Assembly: GCA_031119205.1 (NCBI GenBank)
Contig: JAVHYF010000031.1
Span: 1 to 45,379, forward strand
Length of the DNA: 45,379 bases
DNA from: Moraxellaceae bacterium
GTDB taxonomy: Bacteria; Pseudomonadota; Gammaproteobacteria; Burkholderiales; Rhodocyclaceae
Reading direction: 5' to 3'
The notes below the pieces were generated by a model. The model saw only the letters and a list, made by a program, of their open reading frames with translations, had not been told where the DNA came from and ran no database searches. Below, piece after piece: positions 1-10,000 of the stretch. Numbering within the stretch: the stretch's first letter is position 1; the number at the start of each line of letters is the position of its first letter. The position numbers were made by a program, and so were the translations under genes.

Positions 1-184
1 CGTCACCCGTCTGTGATACTCGTGTGTGGTGGGGGTGTTGTTGTTTATCCCCCCCGGCCCGCTCCCCCGCGGCGCGCGGGTGGTGTGCCCCCGGGGCCCG
101 CGTTTCTTTTTGTCATTCCTCTTGTCCGCAACGCTGTGCCATCAGCAAGCCGGCGTGCCTGCGGCTCACTCAGGTTGCCCGTCC

Positions 185-1093
185 ATGTCCATCCGACCGC
201 ACCCGCTGTCCCGCCGTCGCTTCCTGTTCGCTGCCGCCGCACTGGGCCTGCAGGGCGTCGCACCCGCGCGCACGAACGCGGCGGGCGGCTATCGCTCCGA
301 ACGCTTCGAGCTCGATTCACAGGATCGCAAGCGCCACTACCGCGTGGAGCTGGCGATTCCGGCGGGTGCGCCGCCCGCCAACGGCTTCCCCTTGCTGGTG
401 ATGCTCGACGGCAATGCGGCGTCCGCGGCGCTGGACCGGGCGGAGCTCGAGCGCCTGGCGGCGGCTGGCAGGCCGCTGGTGGTGGCGACCCTGGGCTATC
501 GCACGGAGCAGGCTGTCGACCAGGTGGCGCGAGCCTATGACTACACGCCGCCGGTGCCGGGCCAGGACCCGACCTGGGAGAACGCCCGCTTGCAGCGGCT
601 CGGCGGTGGCGCTGACGCCTTCCTCGACCTGTATGCAGACCGCATCCGTGCGGAGATTGAACGCCGGGTGCAGACCGATGCTGCGCGCAGCACGCTGTGG
701 GGTCATTCCTATGGCGGTCTGCTGGTGTTGCACACGCTGTTCACGCGGCCGCAGCTGTTCGCCCGCTACGCGTCGGCGGACGCCTCGCTGTGGTGGCACG
801 GCGGCTACATCCTGCAGGAAGCCCAGCGTGCGGCGGCGCTGCCCGCCGGTCGCGAAACCGGTCTGTTGATGATGGTGGGCGAATCCTGGCTGGCTGAGCC
901 CGCAGGGACCGCATCAACCCGCCGCAGCGAGGACCCACGCCTGGCGGTGCCGCCGGACAGCGCGCGACGGCTGGCCGAGGAGCTTGGCCGACGCCCCGGG
1001 CTGGCAGTGAGCTGGCGGCCGTTCCCCGGCGTCGGTCACGGCCCGCTGCGGGCGCAGTCCATTGCGCCGACCCTGCAGTTCGCCGCGAACTGA
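185..1093 (+). CDS. Tat-exported alpha/beta hydrolase, IroE/Fes-like siderophore esterase
   Basis: This is a 302-residue esterase-fold protein. The reading frame is open further upstream, but the ATG at 185 begins a textbook Tat signal (SRRRFLF at residues 9-15, hydrophobic stretch, then an Ala-rich cleavage region), so I start there. The nucleophile motif GHSYGG puts the catalytic Ser near residue 175, and a late His lies in FPGVGHG near residue 285. The block around the nucleophile and the following 'ASLWWHGG' resemble the IroE/BesA/Fes group, which cleaves the ester bonds of tri-serine catecholate siderophores. It sits beside a catecholate synthesis operon that ends with a second protein of the same family lacking a signal, so a periplasmic siderophore-hydrolysing role is inferred. 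A generic periplasmic esterase is the alternative. Confidence 0.82.
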   Translation: MSIRPHPLSRRRFLFAAAALGLQGVAPARTNAAGGYRSERFELDSQDRKRHYRVELAIPAGAPPANGFPLLVMLDGNAASAALDRAELERLAAAGRPLVVATLGYRTEQAVDQVARAYDYTPPVPGQDPTWENARLQRLGGGADAFLDLYADRIRAEIERRVQTDAARSTLWGHSYGGLLVLHTLFTRPQLFARYASADASLWWHGGYILQEAQRAAALPAGRETGLLMMVGESWLAEPAGTASTRRSEDPRLAVPPDSARRLAEELGRRPGLAVSWRPFPGVGHGPLRAQSIAPTLQFAAN

Positions 1094-1120
1094 GGCGGGC
1101 AGGGCGGGGCTTGGCAGGGG

Positions 1121-1705
1121 CTACCGCACCCGGCCGATCATCCGCTGTGCCACGTCGTCGCGCCACAGCCAGCGGTGCACCAGCACCATCAGCACGTGAC
1201 CGACGATCAACGCCAGCAGCGTCCACGCCAGCAGGCCGTGGGCCGCGTTGGCGGGCGCCATCAACGCCTCCTGCTTCGGGCCGGCTTCGAACAGCGGCAA
1301 GGTGTTGAACCACGCGAACGGGCGCCCCGAGCCGTACAGGCGGACCAGCGCCAGGCTGGGCACGACCAGCATCAGCAGGTACAGCAGGCCATGGCCCAGC
1401 GCCGCCGCCTTGCCCAGCAGCCCGGCGTCGTGCGGCGGCCGGCGGGCGCGCTGGCTCAAGCCCCAGGCGCCACGCAGCAGCACAAGGATTAGCAGCAGCA
1501 AACCGACGCTGGCATGCAGGCCCACGAAAAAGGACACCAGCGGCGTCTTGCCCAGCGCCAGTCGCAGGCCCATGCCGACGAATTGCCACAGGAGCAGGAA
1601 GGCCATGCCCCAGTGCAGCCAGCGGCTGATGCGGCCATAGCGTTCGGGGCTGTCGAGCCAGGGGGAGGAGGTCGGGGCGGGGAGTGCGGTGGCGGCGTTC
1701 ATCAT
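1121..1705 (-). CDS. cytochrome b561 family protein
   Basis: About 194 residues with four hydrophobic helices and the histidines expected of a di-haem b561 protein: one in RWLHWGMAF (helix 1), one in VGLHASVG (helix 2), and two in the last part (AHGLLAW and VGHVLMVLVHRW). Proteins of this family pass electrons between the quinone pool and periplasmic or membrane acceptors. The frame is open to 1864, but the upstream part is Arg/Pro-rich and unlike the family; the tandem ATG codons at 1705/1702 give MMNAATALP and a normal length. It is convergent with the upstream esterase gene (27 bases between stops). A link to iron, for example supplying electrons for ferric reduction, is only a guess from position. 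Confidence 0.85.
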   Translation of the reverse strand: MMNAATALPAPTSSPWLDSPERYGRISRWLHWGMAFLLLWQFVGMGLRLALGKTPLVSFFVGLHASVGLLLLILVLLRGAWGLSQRARRPPHDAGLLGKAAALGHGLLYLLMLVVPSLALVRLYGSGRPFAWFNTLPLFEAGPKQEALMAPANAAHGLLAWTLLALIVGHVLMVLVHRWLWRDDVAQRMIGRVR

Positions 1706-1872
1706 CGAAGGCGGTGTGGGCGGAGCGGGGCGGAAGCAGGGGGGCGGATGTCGCGCAAAGGCAGCGTACCGGCAAAGGACTGCGAGTCTGACGGGCTGGT
1801 TCCCGGCGAGGCGCTGCCGCCGGCGCCTGGCCGGCGTCCGGTGCCGCGTGCTGCGAGCGCACATGCTTATGG

Positions 1873-1886
1873 CTCAAGGGCTTGAG
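1873..1886. promoter_or_regulatory. short perfect inverted repeat, possible operator
   Basis: CTCAAG-GG-CTTGAG is a perfect dyad with 6-base arms in the divergent intergenic region, closer to the cytochrome b561 gene. It could be a regulator site or a small RNA hairpin in the b561 leader. No regulator can be assigned. Confidence 0.25.
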
Positions 1887-1981
1887 TGCAGTTGATGGTC
1901 TGGTCGACGACACGCAAATTCGGGTAAAGACCGATCCGGCACCGGCATCTGCCGCAGCTTTCTGCGACAATGGCGGCTCTT

Positions 1982-2000
1982 ACAAATGAGAATCAGGCGC
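1982..2000 (+). promoter_or_regulatory. Fur-box-like half site
   Basis: The stretch AATGAGAATCA (1985-1995) matches 10 of 11 bases of the central part of the classical Fur box (AATGATAATCA), and the 7-mer TGAGAAT is one mismatch from the Fur half site. The other half (GGCGC) does not fit, so only one good half site is present. It lies about 140 bases upstream of the first gene of a siderophore operon, where Fur control is expected. Confidence 0.45.
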
Positions 2001-2134
2001 ATCGACGCGCCGGGCGGCTGGAGCCTCCAGCCCTCGGCCGTGAGCCTGCAACGCAGCCCCACGGCGCTTAAGTCCGTGGCCAGGGCTGCGCACCTGCAGG
2101 CCTTCGCGAGCGTCCTTCTCCCCGCAGTACAAGC

Positions 2135-3334
2135 ATGCAATCCCGTCCTGCCGTCGCGGCCCTGCCCGTCCTGTTGTTCACAGCCCTGTCCGGCACCATG
2201 GCGATGATGGCCTTCGTGGCGGTGATCGGCCCGGTGGCGCGCATCCTCGGCCTGGCCGAGTGGCACGCCGGCCTGTCTGTGACCGCCGCCGGCCTGCTGT
2301 GGATGCTGGCCGCGCCGCGCTGGGGCGCGCTCAGTGACCGCATCGGCCGCAAGCGCGTGCTGCTGGTGGCGCTGGCTGCCTACGCGGTGATCTATCTGGC
2401 CATGGCCCTGTTCGTCGGCATCGCCCTGAACAACCCGCCGGCCGTGCTGGCCTCGGTGCTGGCGCTGGTCGGTGCGCGTGCGCTGGTGGGGCTCTTCTAT
2501 TCCGGCATCCCTTCGACGGTCGCCGCCGTGGTGGCCGACCAGATGCCGCCCGGCGAACGCGGCGGCGTCATGGCGCGGCTGGGCACGGCCAACGCCGTGG
2601 GGCTGGTGATCGGCCCGGCTGCCGCCGGCTGGCTGGCCATGCAGGATCTGTCGCTGGCCCTGCACGCCACCGCCGCCTTGCCACTGCTGTCCCTGCTGAT
2701 GGTGTGGTGGCGCCTGCCGGATGCGCCGCCAGCCGCGGCCGGCCGCCCCGGCAAGCGCGCCGGCATGTCCTGGCGTGATCGCCGCCTGCGTCTGCCGCTG
2801 TATGCCGTGTTCGCGGCGATGGTCGCTGTGGCAGTGGCCCAGGTCGCGGTCGGTTTCTTCGCCATCGATCGCCTGCAGCTGTCGCCGGTGGACGGTGCGC
2901 GCATGGCCGGCATGGCGCTCACCGCTGTCGGCTTCGGCCTGATGGCGTCCCAGGCGTTGGTGATGCGTCTGCGCCGCGTGCCCCCGGTGCGCTGGATCGC
3001 CATGGGGGCGTGGATCGGTGCCCTGGGCTTCGCCTCGGTCGCGCTGGTGCAACAGCCCTGGCAATTGCTGGCGGCTTACGCCACGGCGGCCTTCGGCATG
3101 GGCTTCGTGTTCCCGTCCTTCCAGGCGCTGGCCGCCGACTCGGTCGAGGCGCACGAGCAGGGCGCGGCGGCCGGTACGGTCGCCTCCGTGCAGGGCCTGG
3201 GCATGGTGGCCGGCCCGCTGCTGGGCACCGTGGTGTATCGCTGGGCGCCCGGCGCGCCCTACCTGATGATCGGCGCGCTGCTCGTGGTGCTGGGCTGCGC
3301 CGCCACCCTGCATGCCACCGGGGACACGCAATGA
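2135..3334 (+). CDS. MFS transporter, probable siderophore exporter (EntS-like)
   Basis: 399 residues, hydrophobic throughout, with the spacing of a 12-helix major facilitator. The motif-A loop GALSDRIGRKRVLL follows helix 2, and a charged central loop (PGKRAGMSWRDRRLRL) separates the two halves. It is the first gene of the catecholate operon; its stop overlaps the next start by four bases (ATGA). In enterobactin systems the MFS protein EntS moves newly made siderophore from cytoplasm to periplasm, and that is the role inferred here from position. The sequence alone does not separate it from multidrug MFS exporters. The ATG at 2135 is preceded by only a weak Shine-Dalgarno sequence. Confidence 0.85.
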   Translation: MQSRPAVAALPVLLFTALSGTMAMMAFVAVIGPVARILGLAEWHAGLSVTAAGLLWMLAAPRWGALSDRIGRKRVLLVALAAYAVIYLAMALFVGIALNNPPAVLASVLALVGARALVGLFYSGIPSTVAAVVADQMPPGERGGVMARLGTANAVGLVIGPAAAGWLAMQDLSLALHATAALPLLSLLMVWWRLPDAPPAAAGRPGKRAGMSWRDRRLRLPLYAVFAAMVAVAVAQVAVGFFAIDRLQLSPVDGARMAGMALTAVGFGLMASQALVMRLRRVPPVRWIAMGAWIGALGFASVALVQQPWQLLAAYATAAFGMGFVFPSFQALAADSVEAHEQGAAAGTVASVQGLGMVAGPLLGTVVYRWAPGAPYLMIGALLVVLGCAATLHATGDTQ

Positions 3335-4500
3335 CGAACCTGCGGACAACGACCGACATGCTCGACGACACCATTCCGGATGCCGACCCGTATGCAACAC
3401 TTTTCCTGTTGCGCGCCCCGCTGCGCGGGCTGGAGACCACCGGTTGCCTGAACCGCCTGCCGTCTGGTGCTACCGACACGCTGGGCGAGCGCGTGCGCGC
3501 CTTCTTCGCGCAGCGCAGCGAAGGGCCGGCCCTGCTGGTGGGCGCACTGCCCTTCGATCCGCATGCGCAGGACGCGCTGTACCAGCCGGCGGCGTTTGCG
3601 GAAGCCACCATTCCGGCCGCGATGGCCTTGCCGCCGGTCGCGCGCCTGGTCGCCGAGCCTTCCGCCTCCGAGTACGCCGATGCCGTGGCCAGCGCCTTGC
3701 GGCACCTGCGTGCCGATGGCGACGCCCTGCGCAAGACGGTGCTGGCGCGCAGCCTGCACGCCGAACTCGCCGCGGACATCGACCCGCGTGCCCTGGCTTC
3801 GCGCCTGGCGCTGGACCCGAACGTCGCCACCTACGTGGCACCGCTGCCCGTCGCTGACGGCGAAGCGCCGGCCTGGCTGGTGGGCGCGACGCCTGAACTG
3901 CTGGTGTCTCGCCGTGGCCTGGAAGTGACGTCCTATCCGCTGGCCGGCTCCGCCCGCCGCAGCACCGACCCCGACGAGGACGCCCGCATCGCCCAGCGCC
4001 TGCTGGCATCGACCAAGGATCTCGACGAGCACAGCTACGTGGTGGATGCCATCGTCGCCGCGCTGTCGCCGCTGTGCGTGTCGGTGGACGCGCCCGAGCG
4101 CCCGACGCTGACGGCCACGGCCACCATGTGGCACCTCGGCACGCGCATCGTCGGCACGCTGAAGGACCCGTCCGTGTCCGCCGCTGCACTGGCCGGCCTG
4201 TTGCATCCCACACCGGCCGTGTGCGGCACGCCGCGCGAGCTGGCCCTGCAGACCATCCGCGAACTGGAACCGGTGGACCGCGGCTTCTATGCCGGCGCGG
4301 TCGGCTGGGTGGATGCCGAGGGCGATGGCGATTGGTACGTGGCGATCCGCTGCGCGCGCGCGCAGGGCAATGCGCTGCGTTTGTTCGCCGGTGCGGGTAT
4401 CGTGCGGGACTCCCGGCCGCAGCTCGAAGTGGAAGAAACCGCCGCCAAATTCGGCGCGCTGCTCAACGCGCTGGGCATCGATCCTGCGCAAGCTCTCTGA
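3331..4500 (+). CDS. entC: isochorismate synthase
   Basis: 389 residues, the usual size for EntC/DhbC. It converts chorismate to isochorismate, the first step to 2,3-dihydroxybenzoate. Family features seen: RKTVLARS with the conserved Lys near residue 135 that activates the attacking water; PLAGSARRS; the segment [12 protein letters not shown] with Glu; [16 protein letters not shown]; and the C-terminal [17 protein letters not shown] and VEETAAKF blocks carrying Mg-binding acidic residues. The start is the ATG overlapping the MFS stop; the open frame reaches further upstream but there it only shadows the transporter gene. The stop overlaps the next start by one base. A salicylate or anthranilate-type chorismate enzyme is less likely given entB, entE and entA next door. 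Confidence 0.95.
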   Translation: MTNLRTTTDMLDDTIPDADPYATLFLLRAPLRGLETTGCLNRLPSGATDTLGERVRAFFAQRSEGPALLVGALPFDPHAQDALYQPAAFAEATIPAAMALPPVARLVAEPSASEYADAVASALRHLRADGDALRKTVLARSLHAELAADIDPRALASRLALDPNVATYVAPLPVADGEAPAWLVGATPELLVSRRGLEVTSYPLAGSARRSTDPDEDARIAQRLLASTKDLDEHSYVVDAIVAALSPLCVSVDAPERPTLTATATMWHLGTRIVGTLKDPSVSAAALAGLLHPTPAVCGTPRELALQTIRELEPVDRGFYAGAVGWVDAEGDGDWYVAIRCARAQGNALRLFAGAGIVRDSRPQLEVEETAAKFGALLNALGIDPAQAL

Positions 4501-6191
4501 TGACTGACCAGAACGTACAGATTGACGCTGGACTGCTGCCCCTGCGGCAGGTCTGGCCCGACGAACTGGTAGCGCGCTACCGCGCTGCCGGTTACTGGCG
4601 TGGTGAGACCATGCCCGCCTTCCTGCGCGATCGCGCGCAGCGCTTCGCCGACAAGACAGCGGTGGTCGGCGGAGCGGTGGGCAATGAGACACGTCTCAGT
4701 TACGCCCAGCTGTGGCAGGAAGCCGGTCGCATCGGCGCCGGCTTGCTCGCGCAGGGCCTGCGTCCCGGCGAGCGGGTGGTGGTGCAGCTCGCCAACGTGC
4801 CGGCTTTCATCACGGTGGTGTGTGGCCTGTTCCGCGCCGGCCTGATCCCGGCGTACGCGCTGCCGGCGCACCGCATCACCGAGATCGCGCACTTTGCGCG
4901 CAAGGCGCAGGCCAGTGCCTACGTGACCCACGCGCTGCAGGATGGCTTCGACTACCGCACGCTGGCCCGCGCGCTGCGCGACGAGGTGCCGGCGGTGAAG
5001 CATGTGGTCATCGCGGGCGAGGCGGGTGACGGAAACGAGGAATTCATCGCGCTGGATGTGCTGACGGGTGACGAAGCCAGCTTGCCGGCCGACCCCGATC
5101 CGCAATCCGTAGCCTTCCTGCAGATCTCCGGCGGCAGCACCGGCCTGTCCAAGCTGATCCCGCGCACCCATGACGATTACATCTACTCGTTCCGCGCCAG
5201 CAACGACATCTGCGGCATAGACGAGCACAGCGTGTACATGGTGGCGCTGCCGGCCGCGCACAATTTCCCGATGAGCTCGTCTGGCTGGCTGGGCGCGCTG
5301 CATGCCGGCGCCACCACGGTACTGAGCCCGGGTGCCGGCCCGGATGCGGCCTTCCCGCTGATTGCCCGCGAGCGTGTCACCTGCGTCGGTCTCGTGCCGC
5401 CGCTGGCCCTGCTGTGGTCGGACGCCGCGACGAAGACGCCGCACGACCTGTCCAGCCTGCAGGTGATGCAGGTGGGCGGCGCCAAGCTGGTGCCGGAAGC
5501 CGCGCGCCGCGTGGTGAGCGGCATGGGCTGCAAGCTGCAGCAGGTGTTCGGCATGGCCGAAGGCCTAGTGAACTACACCCGCCTGGATGACGGTGAGGAC
5601 ATCGTCCTCAACACCCAGGGCCGGCCGATCAGTCCGGACGACGAAGTGCTGGTGGTGGACGACCACGGCAACCCGGTGCCGGACGGCACGACCGGCCACC
5701 TGCTGACGCGCGGGCCCTACACCATCCGCGGCTATCACAACGACGACGCGGCCAACGCCCGCAGCTTCACCAGCGACGGCTACTACCGCACCGGCGACAT
5801 GGTGCAGCGCCGGCCCGGTGGCTACCTCGTCGTGCAGGGCCGCGCCACCGACCATATCAATCGCGCCGGCGAGAAGATCTCCGCCGAGGAGATCGAGGAC
5901 CACCTGCTGGCCCACCCCGCGGTGTTCGATGCGGCGGTCGTGTCGATTCCCGACGACTACCTCGGCGAGCGTAGCTGCGCCTTCGTCATCACCCAGGGCG
6001 ACGTGCCGCGGGCTGCGCAGCTCAAGGCCTGGGTACGCGGACGGGGGCTGGCGGCCTTCAAGGTGCCGGACCAGATCGTCTTCGTCGACGCCTTCGGCAC
6101 CACCGCGGTCGGCAAGATCAGCCGCCGCGAACTGCGCGCCCAGCTGCGCGAGAAGTACCTGTCTGACCTGTCCGAACAGAAGGATTCGTAA
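4500..6191 (+). CDS. entE: (2,3-dihydroxybenzoyl)adenylate synthase
   Basis: 563 residues; a stand-alone aryl-acid adenylating enzyme that activates 2,3-dihydroxybenzoate with ATP and loads it onto the aryl carrier protein. The A3 core reads [20 protein letters not shown], the EntE/DhbE/YbtE form of the phosphate loop. Later cores include [26 protein letters not shown], the hinge [15 protein letters not shown], and the C-terminal GKISRREL with the catalytic Lys. The region [16 protein letters not shown], with Asn and Ser in the acid pocket, is typical of aryl-acid activators. The start ATG shares its A with the entC stop codon, and the stop shares one base with the next start, indicating translational coupling. 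Confidence 0.95.
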   Translation: MTDQNVQIDAGLLPLRQVWPDELVARYRAAGYWRGETMPAFLRDRAQRFADKTAVVGGAVGNETRLSYAQLWQEAGRIGAGLLAQGLRPGERVVVQLANVPAFITVVCGLFRAGLIPAYALPAHRITEIAHFARKAQASAYVTHALQDGFDYRTLARALRDEVPAVKHVVIAGEAGDGNEEFIALDVLTGDEASLPADPDPQSVAFLQISGGSTGLSKLIPRTHDDYIYSFRASNDICGIDEHSVYMVALPAAHNFPMSSSGWLGALHAGATTVLSPGAGPDAAFPLIARERVTCVGLVPPLALLWSDAATKTPHDLSSLQVMQVGGAKLVPEAARRVVSGMGCKLQQVFGMAEGLVNYTRLDDGEDIVLNTQGRPISPDDEVLVVDDHGNPVPDGTTGHLLTRGPYTIRGYHNDDAANARSFTSDGYYRTGDMVQRRPGGYLVVQGRATDHINRAGEKISAEEIEDHLLAHPAVFDAAVVSIPDDYLGERSCAFVITQGDVPRAAQLKAWVRGRGLAAFKVPDQIVFVDAFGTTAVGKISRRELRAQLREKYLSDLSEQKDS

Positions 6192-6826
6192 TGGGCTTGC
6201 CCAGGATTGCTCCCTACCCGCTGCCCACCGCGGCAGAACTCCCGACTCCGCGCGGCCCCTGGCAGCCGGAGACCCGTCGTCTCGCACTGCTGGTGCACGA
6301 CATGCAGCGCTACTTCCTGGCGGCGTACGCCGCTGACGAAGCACCGCTGAAGCCGGCCATCGCCAACATTGCGCGCCTGCTGGCGCATTGCCGCACGCGC
6401 GGCATCCCCGTGTTCTACACCGCCCAGCACGGCAACCAGGACCGTCGTGACCGCGGCCTGCAGGCCGACCTGTGGGGGCCGGGCATGCGTGCGCTGGACG
6501 AGCATGTGACCATCATCGACGAGCTGACCCCGGCCGAGGGCGAGCACGTGCTGGTGAAGCATCGCTACAGCGCCTTCCAGCGCAGCAACCTCGAAACCAT
6601 GATGCGCGCCCGCGGCCGCGACCAGCTGCTGGTCACCGGCGTGTATGCCCACATCGGTTGTACCGCCACGGTGGTGGAGGCTTTCCAGCGTGACATCGAG
6701 GCTTTCATCGCCGCCGACGCGGTGGCCGATTTCTCGCGCGATGACCATGACATGGCGCTGCGCTGGATCGCCCGCACCAGTGGCGTGCCGATGACCACCG
6801 ACAGCTTGCTGGAAGTACTGAAATGA
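6191..6826 (+). CDS. entB: isochorismatase without fused carrier domain
   Basis: 211 residues. It hydrolyses isochorismate to 2,3-dihydro-2,3-dihydroxybenzoate and pyruvate. Seen: LLVHDMQRYF with the catalytic Asp, VKHRYSAFQRSNL with the catalytic Lys, and TGVYAHIGCTATVVEAF, where the usual isochorismatase-family Cys region takes the EntB/PhzD form. E. coli EntB is bifunctional, with a C-terminal aryl carrier domain of about 75 residues. Here the protein ends after the hydrolase domain, and the carrier is a separate gene beginning inside the last four bases. Coupling by ATGA would keep the two products near equal amounts. Confidence 0.94.
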   Translation: MGLPRIAPYPLPTAAELPTPRGPWQPETRRLALLVHDMQRYFLAAYAADEAPLKPAIANIARLLAHCRTRGIPVFYTAQHGNQDRRDRGLQADLWGPGMRALDEHVTIIDELTPAEGEHVLVKHRYSAFQRSNLETMMRARGRDQLLVTGVYAHIGCTATVVEAFQRDIEAFIAADAVADFSRDDHDMALRWIARTSGVPMTTDSLLEVLK

Positions 6827-7083
6827 CGAACGCCGTACCGCTGACCCTGGAGCGCATGCGCGCCGACATCGCCAAAGCGCTGGACGAGTCGCCCGAGATC
6901 GTCACTGACGACGAGAACCTGATCGACCTCGGCCTCGATTCCATGCGTGTGCTGGTGCTCACCACGCAATGGGCCGAGACCGGCATTCCGCTGCAGTTCT
7001 CCGACCTCGCCGCGCACGTCACGCTAGCTGGCTGGTGGGAGGTGGTACAACGCCTGCAGGCCGGGAGCGCGGCACAGAAATGA
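6823..7083 (+). CDS. stand-alone aryl carrier protein
   Basis: 86 residues with a phosphopantetheine attachment site LGLDSMR (Ser near residue 40), preceded by DDENLIDLG and followed by a helical region ending in AGWWEVVQ. This matches the ArCP part of EntB. It would carry 2,3-dihydroxybenzoate as a thioester from EntE to the condensation domain of the NRPS. It overlaps both neighbours by four bases. It needs a phosphopantetheinyl transferase; no EntD/Sfp-like gene is visible in the window. Confidence 0.92.
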   Translation: MTNAVPLTLERMRADIAKALDESPEIVTDDENLIDLGLDSMRVLVLTTQWAETGIPLQFSDLAAHVTLAGWWEVVQRLQAGSAAQK

Positions 7084-10000
7084 GTGAGGCGACGAGCGCG
7101 GTCGAGCTTGCCGGCACCGTGCAGGCACGGCCCCTGACCGAGGCTCAGGCCGGCATCTGGTACGCGCAGCGGCTGGCGCCTGAGAACCCGGCCTACAACA
7201 CGGCCCACATCCTGTGGATCGACGGTGATCTGGATGTCGCGGCCTTCGTGGCTACAGCGAATCGCGCGGCGCAGGAAGCGCCGGCTCTGAGCCTGCGCAT
7301 CCGCGACGAAGAGGGCGGCCCGCAGCAGTGGGAGGACGCCGACTACCGTCCCGCCATCGAGGTCGTCGATCTCGGCACCGACGCAGACCCCGCAGCCACT
7401 GCCCGCGCGCAGATGCGCGCCGACTACCTGTCGCCGGTCGACCCCGGCCGCGACCGCCTGGCCCAGCAACGCCTGTTCGTGCTCGGCCCGCAGCGTTTCG
7501 CGTGGTACCTGCGCGTCCATCATCTGGTGACCGATGGTTATGGCATGGCCCTGTTCAGCGAACGCGTGTGCGCGCTGTACGGTGCTGCCGATGCCGGCTC
7601 GCCGCTGGGGCCGCTGGCGCCGGTGTTTGATGAGGACACGGCGTATCGCGCCTCCGACAAGCGCGTGCGCGATGCGGCCTACTGGCGCGAGCATCTTGCT
7701 GGCGTGCCGGCCGCTTCCGGCCTGGGCCCCGGCTTCGCGCCGCCTGCCGCCGAGGCGCTGCGCCTGGTGCGGCCGCTGGATGCGAGCCTGCGCGAGCGCC
7801 TGCTCGCCACCGCGGCACGACTCGGCCAGCCCTGGCCGGATCTGGTCACCGCGCTGACCGCCGACTATTGCCGACGTCATGCCGGCGTTGCCGAAGCGGT
7901 GCTCGGTGTGCCGGCCATGGGCCGGCTGGGCAGTGCCTCGGCCAGCGTGCCGGCGATGGTGATGAACGTGCTGCCGCTGCGTGTCGCGCAGTCGTCGGCG
8001 CCGGTGGAAGAATTCGTACGCAGTGTCGGCAGCGCCATGACGCGCGCGCGTCGTCACGGCCGCTACCGCAGCGAGCAGTTGCGACGCGACCTCGGCCTCG
8101 TCGGCGCACAGCGCCGCCTGTACGGCCCGCTGATCAACGTGCAGCCTTTCTACCAGCCGCTGCTGTTGCGTGGCGTCGCGCTGCGCACGGAGATCCTCAG
8201 CACTGGCCCGGTCGATGACGTGACCCTCGGTTTCCGTGGTGACGCGAAGACCCTGCTCGATCTGGAGGTCGAAGCCAACCCCTCGCTGTACACCCCGGCG
8301 CAACTGGAAGCGCATGGCGCCCGCCTGCCAGCCTTCCTGCATGCCGCGCTGGCGGCCTGCGATGCCGGTCGCAGCCTGGACGATGTACCGCTGGCCACGC
8401 CGGCCGAGACCGAGCATTTCCTCTACGCGGTGAACGACACCGCGCATGAGGTGCCGGACACCACGCTGGTCGCGCTGTACGAAGCACAGATGGCCGCCAC
8501 GCCGGATGCACCCGCACTGGAGTTCGAAGGCGAGGTGCTGAGTTACGCGCAACTGGAGCAACGCAGCCGTGCCCTGGCGCTGCAGCTGCGCGCTCAGGGC
8601 GTGGGCCGCGAGTCTGTCGTCGCGCTGGCCTTGCCGCGCTCGCTGGAACTGGTCATTGCCCTGCTGGCCGTGCAGCGTGCCGGTGGTGCCTACCTGCCGC
8701 TGGATCTGGCGCATCCCGATGCACGCCTGGCGCGCATTCTCGACTCCGCGCAGCCGGCCTGTGTGCTGGCCTTCGACGATGCAGTGGTGCGCTTCCCCGG
8801 CCGTGATGTGCTGACGCCTGCGCAGTGGTCGCGCGACAGCGCTGCCGCACTGGACGCCGACGTGCAGCCGCAGGACGCCGCCTACGTCATCTACACCTCC
8901 GGCTCCACTGGCGAGCCCAAGGGCGTGCTGATCGAGCACCGCGCCATCGTCAATCGCCTGGAATGGATGCGCACGCACTACGCCATCGGCGCGGGTGACC
9001 GCATCCTGCAGAAGACGCCGGCGACCTTCGACGTGTCGGTGTGGGAGTTCTTCCTGCCCTGTCTGTGCGGCGCGACCCTCGTTGTGGCGCCGCCGGACGC
9101 GCATCGCGATCCGCGCGCAATCGCGCAACTGATCCGCCAGCGCAACATCACCACGCTGCACTTCGTGCCGTCGATGCTGTCGGCATTCCTCGCGGCGCCG
9201 GACGCGCAGGGGCTGTCTGTGCAACGCGTTTTCGTCAGCGGCGAAGAGCTGGGTGCCGAGTTGCGCGACCGCTTCCACGCCACCATGCATGGCGAGCTGC
9301 ACAATCTTTACGGCCCCACCGAAGCGGCGGTCGACGTCAGCTACTGGCCTGCCGGCCCGGACGACCGCTCGCGGCCCGTGCCGATCGGCTTCCCGGTGTG
9401 GAACACCCGCTTGTACGTGCTGGACGGCCGCATGCGGCCGCTGCCGCCGGGCGTGGTCGGCGACCTGTACCTCGGTGGCGTGCAGCTGGCGCGTGGTTAC
9501 CTCGGCCGCGCCGACCTCACCGCCGAACGCTTCCTCGACGATCCCTTCGTGCCCGGTGCGCGCATCTACCGCAGCGGTGACGTGGCGCGCTGGCGTGCGG
9601 ACGGCGCGGTGGAATTCCTTGGCCGCAGTGATCACCAGATCAAGCTGCGTGGCCTGCGCATCGAACTCGGCGAGATCGAGGCCGCGGTGCGCTCGGCGCC
9701 CGGCGTCGCACGCGCCGAAGTGATGCTGCGCGACGACCGCCTCGTTGCCTACCTGCAAGGGGAGGGCGGGGCTGAAATCGACGAACAGGTGCTGCGCAGC
9801 CACGTCGCCGCACGCGTGCCGGATTACATGGTGCCGTCCGCCTTCGTGGCGCTGGCCGACTGGCCGCTGACCGCCAACGGCAAGCTGGACCGCGGCGCCT
9901 TGCCGGCGCCCGCGGTGCAGATGGGCGAGAGCGCGCCGCGCACGCCGACCGAACGCGAACTCGCCGCGCTGTACGCGCAGGTGCTGGAGCTGGATGCACA

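Larger units (their letters stand above)
1706..2134. other. intergenic region between cytochrome b561 and the siderophore operon
   Basis: 429 bases between two divergent genes without a convincing gene of its own; the frames that remain open here are Arg/Pro-rich and match nothing I recognise. It must hold the promoters of both neighbours. Visible structure: a perfect 6-base inverted repeat with a two-base centre at 1873-1886, and a Fur-like half site at about 1985-1995. No strong sigma-70 hexamer pair stands out. Confidence 0.6.

Noticed and set aside
1-184. Coding sequence or regulatory element in the first 184 bases
   Set aside because: Low-complexity G and C runs and no recognisable motif; the open frame into the esterase gives an implausible N-terminus, so nothing is called.
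741-1970. Long reverse-strand frame across the esterase and cytochrome b561 region
   Set aside because: Shadow of the two real genes; Pro/Arg/Ala-rich with no family features.
1874-3400. 508-codon reverse-strand frame opposite the MFS gene
   Set aside because: His/Gln/Arg-rich antisense shadow of the transporter; no start signal or domain.
4287-5444. 385-codon reverse-strand frame opposite entE
   Set aside because: Antisense shadow with biased composition; entE on the other strand is complete.
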